Assembly: GCA_009773455.1 (NCBI GenBank)
Contig: WSXU01000006.1
Location: forward strand, 62,001-126,000
Source of the DNA: Bacteroidota bacterium
GTDB taxonomy: Bacteria; Bacteroidota; Bacteroidia; Bacteroidales; Lentimicrobiaceae
DNA: 64,000 bases
Direction: 5' to 3'
The notes under the pieces are model-generated. The model worked only from the letters and a program-made list of their open reading frames with translations, did not search any database and had not been told where the DNA came from. Both the position numbers and the translations under genes were made by a program. Shown piece after piece: positions 26,772-33,211 of this stretch (position 1 is the stretch's first letter; every line of letters starts with the position of its first letter).

Positions 26772-27299
26772 TCAGGCTTTGATCAGTTTAGGGAAACGCA
26801 ATCCCAAAAGATAAAATCCACCGAATAGAATCGTGCTGTAGAATAAATCACCCAGCAATCCATTGTTGAAGAAAGGAACTCCTGCGGCATATGCCTGCAA
26901 AAGTCCGGAAAAATCTTTTGAATAAGGCATCATTCCGCTTAACCATGAACCGAAATTGGTAATGATGAAAAACACAACCGATGAAAAAACAGAAGCCAGG
27001 GCAACATTTCCGGTTTTCACCCGGCTACTTAACCACATGCCGGTAAGGACTGTAATACCGAAAGCAGCATAAACAGCGATCATTGTTGAATGAAATCCCA
27101 GAAAAAGATCACTGATAAACATTGCAGCGAAAGGGATCATAAATGCCAGTGATCTTCTGCTGATGTATGCCCCGCTGAAAAGCGCAATCGCAGCTACTGG
27201 AGTAAAATTAGGCCAGTGAGGTACCAAACGCATAAAAGCAGCAGCAAGAATTGCGGTTATGATCAGCATCATTCTGGGTGAAAAAAACTTATTGTTCAT
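26772..27299 (-). CDS. DUF6580-like integral membrane protein
   Basis: About 175 residues with five or six hydrophobic helices. MLIITAILAAAFMRLVPHWPNFTPVAAIALFSGA near the N-terminus, with its conserved Arg and Pro-His-x-x-Asn-Phe, is typical of a Bacteroidota/proteobacterial membrane family annotated DUF6580 and possibly related to ECF transporter substrate-binding components. I take the ATG at 27299, because an upstream TTG at 27329 would overlap the TAATTTTG -7 box at 27327-27334. Function unknown; transport of a small nutrient is a guess from the fold. Confidence 0.72.
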   Translation of the reverse strand: MNNKFFSPRMMLIITAILAAAFMRLVPHWPNFTPVAAIALFSGAYISRRSLAFMIPFAAMFISDLFLGFHSTMIAVYAAFGITVLTGMWLSSRVKTGNVALASVFSSVVFFIITNFGSWLSGMMPYSKDFSGLLQAYAAGVPFFNNGLLGDLFYSTILFGGFYLLGLRFPKLIKA

Positions 27300-27326
27300 A
27301 CTCAGACCGGGTTTAGTTTGTGGATC

Positions 27327-27334
27327 CAAAATTA
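27327..27334 (-). promoter_or_regulatory. -7 promoter box for the DUF6580-like gene
   Basis: The reverse strand reads TAATTTTG, matching TAnnTTTG, about 28 bases before the ATG at 27299. This position argues against translation starting upstream at 27329. Confidence 0.5.
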
Positions 27335-27594
27335 TAAAAGGTTTTCGATTTACCGGTTATTTCAGCTACCAATTTTATATTTCTGAATTAAACTCCGGTC
27401 ATTCTTATTGAACACCTGAAATGTTTGATTGTTTACACTCTGATTACAACGAATCCCAATCATTTTATATCTGTTTCTGCAGGTGTAGTTTACCTGACTT
27501 TGTTGAAAAGTTTTAGGGAAAGCCTGAAAAAAAAGCAATTTATATAAAAAAAGCTGAGAAAAATTATGTTTAAGTTTGCTGAAAAATTAGCCTG

Positions 27595-29235
27595 ATGTTG
27601 CGAAGATTAATTTTCTTACCGGCTATCATTATGGGACTGACTTCCTGCCTCAGCGACAGAACTTCTGCTGATCTTATCATTCAGAACGCAGTGATCTACA
27701 CTGCCGATAGTGTTTTCAGCATTCAGGCTGCCATGGCAATAGCTGACGGGAAAATCCTTCAGGTAGGAGACAACGATCTTATCAATGGTAAATATCGGGC
27801 TGATTCAGTGATTGATGCCGGGGGAAAAGCCATTTATCCCGGTTTCGTTGATGCCCACAGTCATTTTTATGGTTTTTCACTCTTAAGCCGGTATGCTGAC
27901 CTTTCTGAGGCAACTTCGTTTGAAAGGGTGCTTGAGATTCTTCAGGAACAACAGGAAAAAACACAGTCAAACTGGATTACCGGCCGTGGTTGGGACCAGA
28001 ATAAATGGCCGGGACACCGCTTTCCTGATAATAAAAGACTGAATGAATTGTTCCCCGAAATTCCCGTGGTGCTGATCAGGGTAGATGGACATGCTGTGTT
28101 GGCCAATGAAGCAGCCATTGTACTTTCCGGCCTTACAACTGACAGCATAGTCAATAAAAAGGAAGCTATCATTGAAAACGGCAATTTTACCGGGATTTTC
28201 ATGGAATCGATGGCCGACAGGTTTCGGAATCTTATACCTGAGCCGGCTGGGCAGGAACTTACGGATCTGGTAACCATCGCAGCCGAAAAGTGTTATCAGG
28301 TTGGCCTGACCATGGTTACCGATGCAGGCCTCGATGCCCGGATCATAGATTTTTACGACAGTCTGCAGCAGGAAGACAACCTGCAACTGACCATTTATGC
28401 GATGCTGAATCCCAACGAGGAAAATTTCGGACGTTTTCTTAAAAGGGGAATTGTCAGAAAGCCCAAACTGATTGTTAGGTCGGTAAAAGTCTATGCCGAC
28501 GGGGCGCTTGGCTCGAGGGGGGCCTGCCTTTTAAAACCTTACAGTGATTCTCCGGGCGATTATGGTATCCTTACCATTACACCTGAAGATCTGGGAAGGT
28601 ATTGTGTAATGGCTTATGACCATGGTTATCAGGTTAATACCCATGCTATAGGTGATTCAGCAATCAGAACTGTACTAAAAGTATACAGCGATTACCTTCT
28701 TCCGGACAATGATCTTCGCTGGAGGATTGAACATGCCCAGGTGGTGCATCCTGATGATTTCAGACTGTTTGGTGAATTTTCAATCATACCTTCAGTTCAG
28801 GCAACCCATGCCACATCCGATATGGGATGGGCAAAGCAACGCCTCGGTGATCACCGTATCAGAAATGCCTACGCTTATAAAAGCCTGATGGATCAAAACG
28901 GATGGATCCCCAACGGAACTGATTTTCCGATTGAAGATATCAATCCGGTATTTACTTTCTATGCTTCGGTTGCCAGAAAAGATATTCACGGAAGACCTTC
29001 CAGGGGATTCCAGAAAGAAAATGCCCTTACACGCCAGGAAGCGTTAAGATCGATTACCCTTTGGGCCGCTAAAGCTTGTTTTGAAGAAGACCGGAGGGGT
29101 AGTATAGAACCTGGGAAAAACGCCGATTTTGTAATTACCGATCGGGATATGATGCAGGTCCCCGAACGCGAAATACTTCTCACCAAAATAACACGTACAG
29201 TTATAAACGGGCAGACTGTGTTTTTAAGTAAATAA
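27595..29235 (+). CDS. YtcJ-type amidohydrolase, lipoprotein
   Basis: 546 residues. The signal peptide ends in a lipobox (GLTSC, Cys18), so the enzyme should be a lipoprotein. The amidohydrolase-3 domain shows FVDAHSHFYG (metal His pair), THAIGDSAIR, RIEHAQVV and GTDFPIED (metal Asp), the set found in N-substituted formamide deformylases and YtcJ-like enzymes. Residues near the C-terminus (GSIEPGKNADFVITD) are the usual family ending. Substrate unknown. It is alone on its strand, between a 265-base spacer and the arfB gene. Confidence 0.9.
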   Translation: MLRRLIFLPAIIMGLTSCLSDRTSADLIIQNAVIYTADSVFSIQAAMAIADGKILQVGDNDLINGKYRADSVIDAGGKAIYPGFVDAHSHFYGFSLLSRYADLSEATSFERVLEILQEQQEKTQSNWITGRGWDQNKWPGHRFPDNKRLNELFPEIPVVLIRVDGHAVLANEAAIVLSGLTTDSIVNKKEAIIENGNFTGIFMESMADRFRNLIPEPAGQELTDLVTIAAEKCYQVGLTMVTDAGLDARIIDFYDSLQQEDNLQLTIYAMLNPNEENFGRFLKRGIVRKPKLIVRSVKVYADGALGSRGACLLKPYSDSPGDYGILTITPEDLGRYCVMAYDHGYQVNTHAIGDSAIRTVLKVYSDYLLPDNDLRWRIEHAQVVHPDDFRLFGEFSIIPSVQATHATSDMGWAKQRLGDHRIRNAYAYKSLMDQNGWIPNGTDFPIEDINPVFTFYASVARKDIHGRPSRGFQKENALTRQEALRSITLWAAKACFEEDRRGSIEPGKNADFVITDRDMMQVPEREILLTKITRTVINGQTVFLSK

Positions 29236-29377
29236 TTCTTAAACCCATTCACATAAAGTTAGATCCTGGATTTAAGCTAAACTGCCGTCAATTTTTTTCT
29301 GACAATTGAGGATAATCATTCTCTGCCATATCTGAAAATCTTCAAAAAAGCTTTACTTTGCATTAAAGCAATCATGA

Positions 29378-29803
29378 ATGGATCCTCAATTCAGTCAAGC
29401 CGGTCTTCCTGACCTGGAAAGGGAAATTGAATTCTCAACATCCAAAAGCAGCGGTAAGGGCGGACAGCATGTCAACACCACTGAAACCAGGGTTGAGTTG
29501 AAATTCAACATCCGTTCTTCATTGATCCTCACCGGTGAGCAGAAAGATCTCTTGCTGATCAGGCTGCATTCCAGGCTCACAGAAGCCGGAACGCTGAGGA
29601 TGTATTCGCAGAAGGAGAGGAGCCAGTCTGCCAATAAAGAAGATGTATTATTCCGCTTTTATACGTTGATATCCAAAGCTCTCAGGCATGTAAAAAAGCG
29701 TATTCCGGTCAGGCCCGGCAAGGCTGCCAGAGAATCGCGACTACGGCAGAAGAAAGCAATCTCTCAAAGAAAGGAGTTGCGCAGATCGCCCGGTGAAGAT
29801 TAG
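29378..29803 (+). CDS. arfB: Peptidyl-tRNA hydrolase ArfB (ribosome rescue)
   Basis: 141 residues. The catalytic GGQ loop lies in SSGKGGQHVNTTETRVEL. The C-terminal ~40 residues are strongly basic (KKRIPVRPGKAARESRLRQKK), which in ArfB/YaeJ enters the empty mRNA channel of stalled ribosomes. The protein releases nascent chains from non-stop ribosomes without a stop codon. A TTACTTTG box at 29353-29360, one mismatch from TAnnTTTG, lies 18 bases before the start. Confidence 0.93.
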   Translation: MDPQFSQAGLPDLEREIEFSTSKSSGKGGQHVNTTETRVELKFNIRSSLILTGEQKDLLLIRLHSRLTEAGTLRMYSQKERSQSANKEDVLFRFYTLISKALRHVKKRIPVRPGKAARESRLRQKKAISQRKELRRSPGED

Positions 29804-29881
29804 AATACGGATTCGTTAGTGTGCAGAATTACAGAAGTTAAGAATGATTGTTCTATACTGTTTGTTTAACTGATTTCAAAT

Positions 29882-30343
29882 TTACTCCTTCTTTCCGACA
29901 ACACCTGTGTAATTGGGTTCCCAAATGGCGTTCAGTATTTTCCACCCATTCTCAGTTCTCGCAAGGTGCAGATAATCAATGTATTGCTTGCTAATACAGG
30001 TTACACTTGCTATATTCCTGCCCAATTCATTGATTTTGATATCACTTTCCGGTTTTCGATGATCCTTGAGATTCCCTTTCTGATAAACTGTCCAGTTGAC
30101 CATCTCCTGGTAAGAGGCATTGAGAATATCAGTTCCGTTACCTGATTTCGCGGGAACAATACCGTGCTTTGTCAGACCCCGGTGAAGACTCTGAGCCATC
30201 CTGGATGAATCCCCGGTTTCCCAGCCTTCGATGTAATTAAGCACGGTTTTGAGGATCGCTTCAGTATCATCTGACTTTGTCTGGGCAGAAAGCCCGGACA
30301 GGAATAAACCCATAACACATAGAATAAACAGCAGTTTTTTCAT
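29882..30343 (-). CDS. Secreted NTF2-like (lumazine-binding/SnoaL-type) protein
   Basis: 153 residues. Signal peptide: MKKLLFILCVMGLFLSGLSA, with cleavage before Gln. The mature part starts with an alpha helix (AILKTVLNYIEGWETGD) and has the cone-shaped NTF2-like pattern, ending with GWKILNAIWEPN. It matches the 'putative lumazine-binding' DUF group found in Bacteroidota as small periplasmic proteins. No catalytic residues can be named. Function unknown. Confidence 0.78.
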   Translation of the reverse strand: MKKLLFILCVMGLFLSGLSAQTKSDDTEAILKTVLNYIEGWETGDSSRMAQSLHRGLTKHGIVPAKSGNGTDILNASYQEMVNWTVYQKGNLKDHRKPESDIKINELGRNIASVTCISKQYIDYLHLARTENGWKILNAIWEPNYTGVVGKKE

Positions 30344-30632
30344 TTCTTACCTTTTAAAGTTACTGAAAATGTTTAGGTTTCTGCTTCCGGCAGCCATTTG
30401 ATCTGATAAACGGTGATACCGGATGTTAAAAATCAGCAAATATGACACAACCTTCAAAGGCTGTGCCATATAGTATATACTACTGATTGTCAATATTATG
30501 AATACCAGAAAAGTACATGAATAGAGAAATACCCACGGATACTGATCGTTTCCGGACAACCGCCTTTATAAGAAATCAGGCGGCAGAATTGTGCCAGGGT
30601 AAAAAACAACAGCCTGACCGGTGGGAGGGGGG

Positions 30633-30968
30633 TTAACGGATAAAATGGGGAAGATTTTCAGGGATGACCATTGAAAGTTCAACCAGGCCTGCGAACTCTC
30701 CGTTTTCATACCATGGACACTGATAAATGAGTTTCTTCATGCCGTTTTTCTCAATGGTATAGGCATTGGTGGCTTTATCTTTTGTCAGATGGGCTATAGT
30801 CGCCTGTGAATTCGGATTGTGACAATCGTTCAGGGGCTGACCGATCAGTTCAATCCCGCCATATTTTGCGAAGACTTCAGCTGATTTATTGTTCATCTCT
30901 ACAATTTTCCCATCCTTACCTGTAACAGTAATGGCTATGGGCAGTTCCTGCGGCCAGTTTACTTTCAT
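30633..30968 (-). CDS. Small stand-alone PAS domain protein
   Basis: 111 residues from the ATG at 30968 (MKVNWPQELPIAITV). A PAS fold is suggested by AITVTGKDGKIVEMNNKSAEVF, LIGQPLNDCHNP, then the beta strands LIYQCPWYENGEFAGLVELS. The DCHNP tract resembles the Cys-His of DUF438-linked PAS domains (RNCHPP). A longer reading frame extends to 31262, but it would translate antisense through the tRNA gene and its terminator, so I reject that extension. It has no output domain, so it may bind a small ligand or partner. Confidence 0.8.
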   Translation of the reverse strand: MKVNWPQELPIAITVTGKDGKIVEMNNKSAEVFAKYGGIELIGQPLNDCHNPNSQATIAHLTKDKATNAYTIEKNGMKKLIYQCPWYENGEFAGLVELSMVIPENLPHFIR

Positions 30969-31015
30969 CCTGTAGTTTTTTTTTTGATTTGGATGCTTCA
31001 AAAGTACCTGAAAAA

Positions 31016-31045
31016 TTTGAAAATCCGGAAAATTGTGTATCTTTG
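31016..31045 (+). promoter_or_regulatory. Bacteroidota promoter for tRNA-Arg
   Basis: TTTG at 31016-31019 and TATCTTTG at 31038-31045 are separated by 18 bases, an exact match to the TTTG/TAnnTTTG layout. The tRNA begins 12 bases downstream of the -7 box. Confidence 0.82.
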
Positions 31046-31057
31046 CACCCTCGTAAT

Positions 31058-31134
31058 GGCCCCGTAGCTCAACTGAATAGAGTATCTGACTACGGATCAG
31101 AAGGTTACAGGTTTGAATCCTGTCGGGGTCACCA
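31058..31134 (+). tRNA. tRNA-Arg (anticodon ACG)
   Basis: A 77-nt cloverleaf. The acceptor stem GGCCCCG pairs with CGGGGTC (one G-T pair), the anticodon stem TCTGA/TCAGA encloses the loop CTACGGA with anticodon ACG, and the T arm is ACAGG-TTTGAAT-CCTGT. The 3' CCA is encoded. A Bacteroidota promoter precedes it and a terminator follows. The 3' part of this gene is repeated at 31417-31510. Confidence 0.95.
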
Positions 31135-31164
31135 AAAGGGGGATGTTTTTCATCCCCTTTTTTT
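31135..31164 (+). terminator. Intrinsic terminator directly after tRNA-Arg
   Basis: GGGGATG (31139-31145) pairs with CATCCCC (31151-31157) around a TTTTT loop and is followed by seven T residues. The tRNA 3' CCA ends at 31134, so the hairpin abuts the tRNA. The same hairpin recurs at 31512-31541. Confidence 0.88.
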
Positions 31165-31169
31165 GCATT

Positions 31170-31427
31170 ATGGCATATACGGTATATGTTATTCAGAGTG
31201 AGATTGATCATCGTCTCTATAAAGGGATGACTGAGCATATTCATATTCGATTGACTGAGCATAATTCAGGTAAATGTTTTTCAACAAGTCCTTATCGCCC
31301 ATGGAAGCTTGTTTACACGAGAGAATTTTCTAATTCTACTGAAGCCAGAAATTGGGAAAAATACCTGAAATCCGGGAGAGGTCGGGATATGCTGAAAAAT
31401 CTGTTAAAGGGAAATCAGAGTATCTGA
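31170..31427 (+). CDS. GIY-YIG nuclease domain protein (short, URI/UPF0213-like)
   Basis: 85 residues from the ATG at 31170. The GIY-YIG pattern is present with substitutions: VYV (residues 5-7) and YKG (17-19), Arg27, His31-Asn32, PWKLVY, and Glu58 in the AxxWEKxLK tract. It would cleave DNA with a metal ion. It starts only 6 bases after the tRNA terminator T-run. Its last residues and stop (about 31413-31427) lie inside a copied piece of the tRNA-Arg gene. I reject the earlier in-frame ATG at 31113, inside the tRNA. Whether it is expressed is unclear, as it has no obvious promoter of its own; it could depend on tRNA read-through. Confidence 0.75.
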   Translation: MAYTVYVIQSEIDHRLYKGMTEHIHIRLTEHNSGKCFSTSPYRPWKLVYTREFSNSTEARNWEKYLKSGRGRDMLKNLLKGNQSI

Positions 31428-31510
31428 CGACGGATCAGAAGCCCGCCTGCGGCGGGCAGGGTTACAGGTTTGAATCTCTGCCCGCGGCAGGCGGGCTGTC
31501 GGGGTCACCA
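31417..31510 (+). pseudogene. Broken copy of the tRNA-Arg 3' half, split by two 19-nt inverted inserts
   Basis: Bases 31417-31441 repeat the tRNA anticodon arm (31079-31103) with T to G at universally conserved position 33. Then comes a 19-nt GC-rich insert (31442-31460), the T-arm piece 31461-31476, a second 19-nt insert (31477-31495) that is the reverse complement of the first with two mismatches, and finally the tRNA 3' end with CCA (31496-31510). The 5' half is missing, so it cannot be a functional tRNA. Confidence 0.9.
31442..31495. repeat. Pair of inverted 19-nt GC-rich hairpin elements
   Basis: The first element (31442-31460) contains CCCGCC-TGC-GGCGGG, a 6-bp stem. The second (31477-31495) is nearly its reverse complement. 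Each can fold alone, and together they bracket 16 nt of tRNA-derived sequence. Their base composition is far from the surrounding DNA, so they look inserted. Confidence 0.85.
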
Positions 31511-31511
31511 A

Positions 31512-31541
31512 AAGGGGGATGTTTTTCATCCCCTTTTTTTT
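31512..31541 (+). terminator. Duplicated terminator after the broken tRNA copy
   Basis: This is the same GGGGATG/CATCCCC hairpin as at 31135-31164, with eight instead of seven T residues. It is part of a ~112-bp near-identical repeat (31120-31231 and 31496-31608). Confidence 0.8.
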
Positions 31542-31546
31542 GCATT

Positions 31547-31651
31547 ATGGCATATACGGTATATGTTATTCAGAGTGAGATTGATCATCGTCTCTATAAA
31601 GGGATGACGCAAAATATCGGTATTCGTTTGTATGAGCTTATTATTCATTGA
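31547..31651 (+). pseudogene. Truncated GIY-YIG nuclease gene copy
   Basis: The first ~20 codons are identical to the nuclease gene at 31170 (MAYTVYVIQSEIDHRLYKGM). The sequence then diverges (TQNIGIRLYELIIH) and stops after 34 codons. The DNA after the stop still resembles the intact gene with small insertions, so this looks like a decayed copy. It lacks the Glu needed for catalysis. Confidence 0.8.
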
Positions 31652-32013
31652 AACGTAAATGAATGAGATTGAAATCTTTCAGATTGTAGCTTTATTTATT
31701 TAAATCATGAGAATTTTCTCCGGACAACGATGATTTCTATTTGATTCTATTGCTATTGGTCGATGATATCGGTCAGATAAATCATTGTATGCAGAGTCGC
31801 TCAATCGTGAGCCAATCCAATGAATTCCAAAATAAAATATTGTTTCATAATTTATATTATGTCAAATATCAATTTTCTGCCCTTACCCTCTCCACATAAA
31901 TATGCTTAGACTAAGTTGCCTATTGATCAGGATATACAACCGGATAATGTGAATGTAAATGAAAAAAAAGGCTGCCTTGTATGGCAGCCTTAAAGTAAGA
32001 ATATAATTATCGT
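31652..32013. other. 362-base AT-rich spacer with a terminator
   Basis: It holds the tail of the decaying nuclease copy, then AT-rich sequence with no reading frame or RNA that I recognise, and at its right end the terminator of the reverse TPR gene. Confidence 0.5.
31962..31991 (-). terminator. Intrinsic terminator of the TPR gene
   Basis: AAGGCTGCC (31968-31976) pairs with GGCAGCCTT (31983-31991) around a 6-nt loop. On the reverse strand it is followed by an eight-T run (31969-31962), 23 bases after the stop at 32014. Confidence 0.88.
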
Positions 32014-33156
32014 TTACAAACCTGAAAGTTTGGCTTCCACTTCCTTGCGTTTATCCATCATATTAAGCCTGGTGTAGATTTCTTTCAGGGATAATAATGT
32101 ACTTTTATCCGTAGGATCCAGTGTTGAAGCTGTTTCAAGATAAGGAATTGATTTTTTCAGAATATTGTCAGCTTCCAGTTTGAGTGCATCGTATTCAGTG
32201 GTAGCCGAAAGCGGCAGTTTATTGGCCTTTTCTATAACGGTAGCAGCCTGGTTAACATAGAGAGCTCCAAGGTTATAATTGGCTTCAAAATAATCGGGTT
32301 TTAATTGAATGGCCGCTAGATAACTCTTTTCCGCTTCTGCTAAATTATTCATTGATGCATAGTTTACTCCTACTGCATAATGAATGGTCGGGTTGTTGGG
32401 ATCTGTTACAATGGCTTCTTTCAGGTTGGCCATCGCCTTGTCATTCTGCTTTGAAAACAGGTAAATATTGGTTTCCTGGATGAGTAACTGGAAATTGTCA
32501 GGATATTTTACCCTGCCGGCCTGCACAGTTGCAAGAGCCTGAGTTGTATCCTTTTCTTCCAGGTATACATTTGACAATGAGTTATAAACCAAGGGTTGCG
32601 GATAATTAAGTTCGATGATCCTGCCATAATGCTGTTTGGCTTTAGCCCAGTTTTTGGCATTCTCAGCTGACAGACCGGCGTTAAAAATTGCCAGGGTATC
32701 AACGCTTCCGTATGTCATATTCACGTCGGCCGATTTTTCGAACGAACTCAGGGCTTTGTCAAACTCTGATGCACTGAAATGTTTGACACCCTGATTGTAT
32801 AGCTGTTCGCTGATGACGAAAATATTCTGAATGGCTTCTGTATAGAATTCTTTCTTGGTGTCAAGTTCAAGCAGCTTTTTATAGGATTCATAGGCTTTTT
32901 CAAGCGCATTCGGATCAAGGTTCTTATATTCAGGCTTGTCGCTCATATGAATCTGAAGGTAGATGTTACCACGATAAAACCAGGTTTTGGCATCGCTCAT
33001 GGTAGTCGGATCTGCAATGGTAGGCTCAATATTTTGCATGGCTTTGTCAAGCTGCCCTTTACGAAGATCATTAAAAGCAGTTGTCCGGAGTGCTTTTTGC
33101 CCAAACACAGCAGTTACTGTAAAAACAGTAAGGAAGATCAGGGATAATTTTTTCAT
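32014..33156 (-). CDS. Secreted tetratricopeptide-repeat protein
   Basis: 380 residues. Signal peptide: MKKLSLIFLTVFTVTAVFG, cleaved before Gln. The rest is a series of TPR units, clearest at residues ~110-330 (for example NPTIHYAVGVNYASMNNLAEAEKSYLAAIQLKPDY-type repeats with the W/L-G-Y-A-F-A-P spacing). TPR proteins act as protein-binding scaffolds; this one is periplasmic or outer-membrane associated. A TATATTTG -7 box lies at 33198-33205. It follows gyrA on the same strand with a 55-base gap that contains this box. Confidence 0.88.
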   Translation of the reverse strand: MKKLSLIFLTVFTVTAVFGQKALRTTAFNDLRKGQLDKAMQNIEPTIADPTTMSDAKTWFYRGNIYLQIHMSDKPEYKNLDPNALEKAYESYKKLLELDTKKEFYTEAIQNIFVISEQLYNQGVKHFSASEFDKALSSFEKSADVNMTYGSVDTLAIFNAGLSAENAKNWAKAKQHYGRIIELNYPQPLVYNSLSNVYLEEKDTTQALATVQAGRVKYPDNFQLLIQETNIYLFSKQNDKAMANLKEAIVTDPNNPTIHYAVGVNYASMNNLAEAEKSYLAAIQLKPDYFEANYNLGALYVNQAATVIEKANKLPLSATTEYDALKLEADNILKKSIPYLETASTLDPTDKSTLLSLKEIYTRLNMMDKRKEVEAKLSGL

Positions 33157-33197
33157 TGTTGGTGGTTTAATGGTTTAATACCCTTGGTAAAACGGTG

Positions 33198-33205
33198 CAA
33201 ATATA
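33198..33205 (-). promoter_or_regulatory. -7 promoter box for the TPR gene
   Basis: The reverse strand reads TATATTTG, a match to TAnnTTTG, between the gyrA stop and the TPR start (33156). It gives the TPR gene its own promoter despite the short distance to gyrA. Confidence 0.5.
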
Positions 33206-33211
33206 TAAGGA

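Noticed and set aside
30347-30559. 70-codon reverse reading frame with a hydrophobic stretch, directly upstream of the NTF2-like gene
   Set aside because: It lacks family resemblance and is in the likely promoter region; I could not separate it from chance.
31113-31169. Upstream in-frame ATG for the GIY-YIG gene
   Set aside because: It lies inside the tRNA and its terminator. The ATG at 31170 starts the domain directly.
30969-31262. N-terminal extension of the PAS gene to 31262 on the reverse strand
   Set aside because: It would be translated antisense through tRNA-Arg and its terminator, a common false reading frame, and has no domain match. The ATG at 30968 starts the PAS domain.
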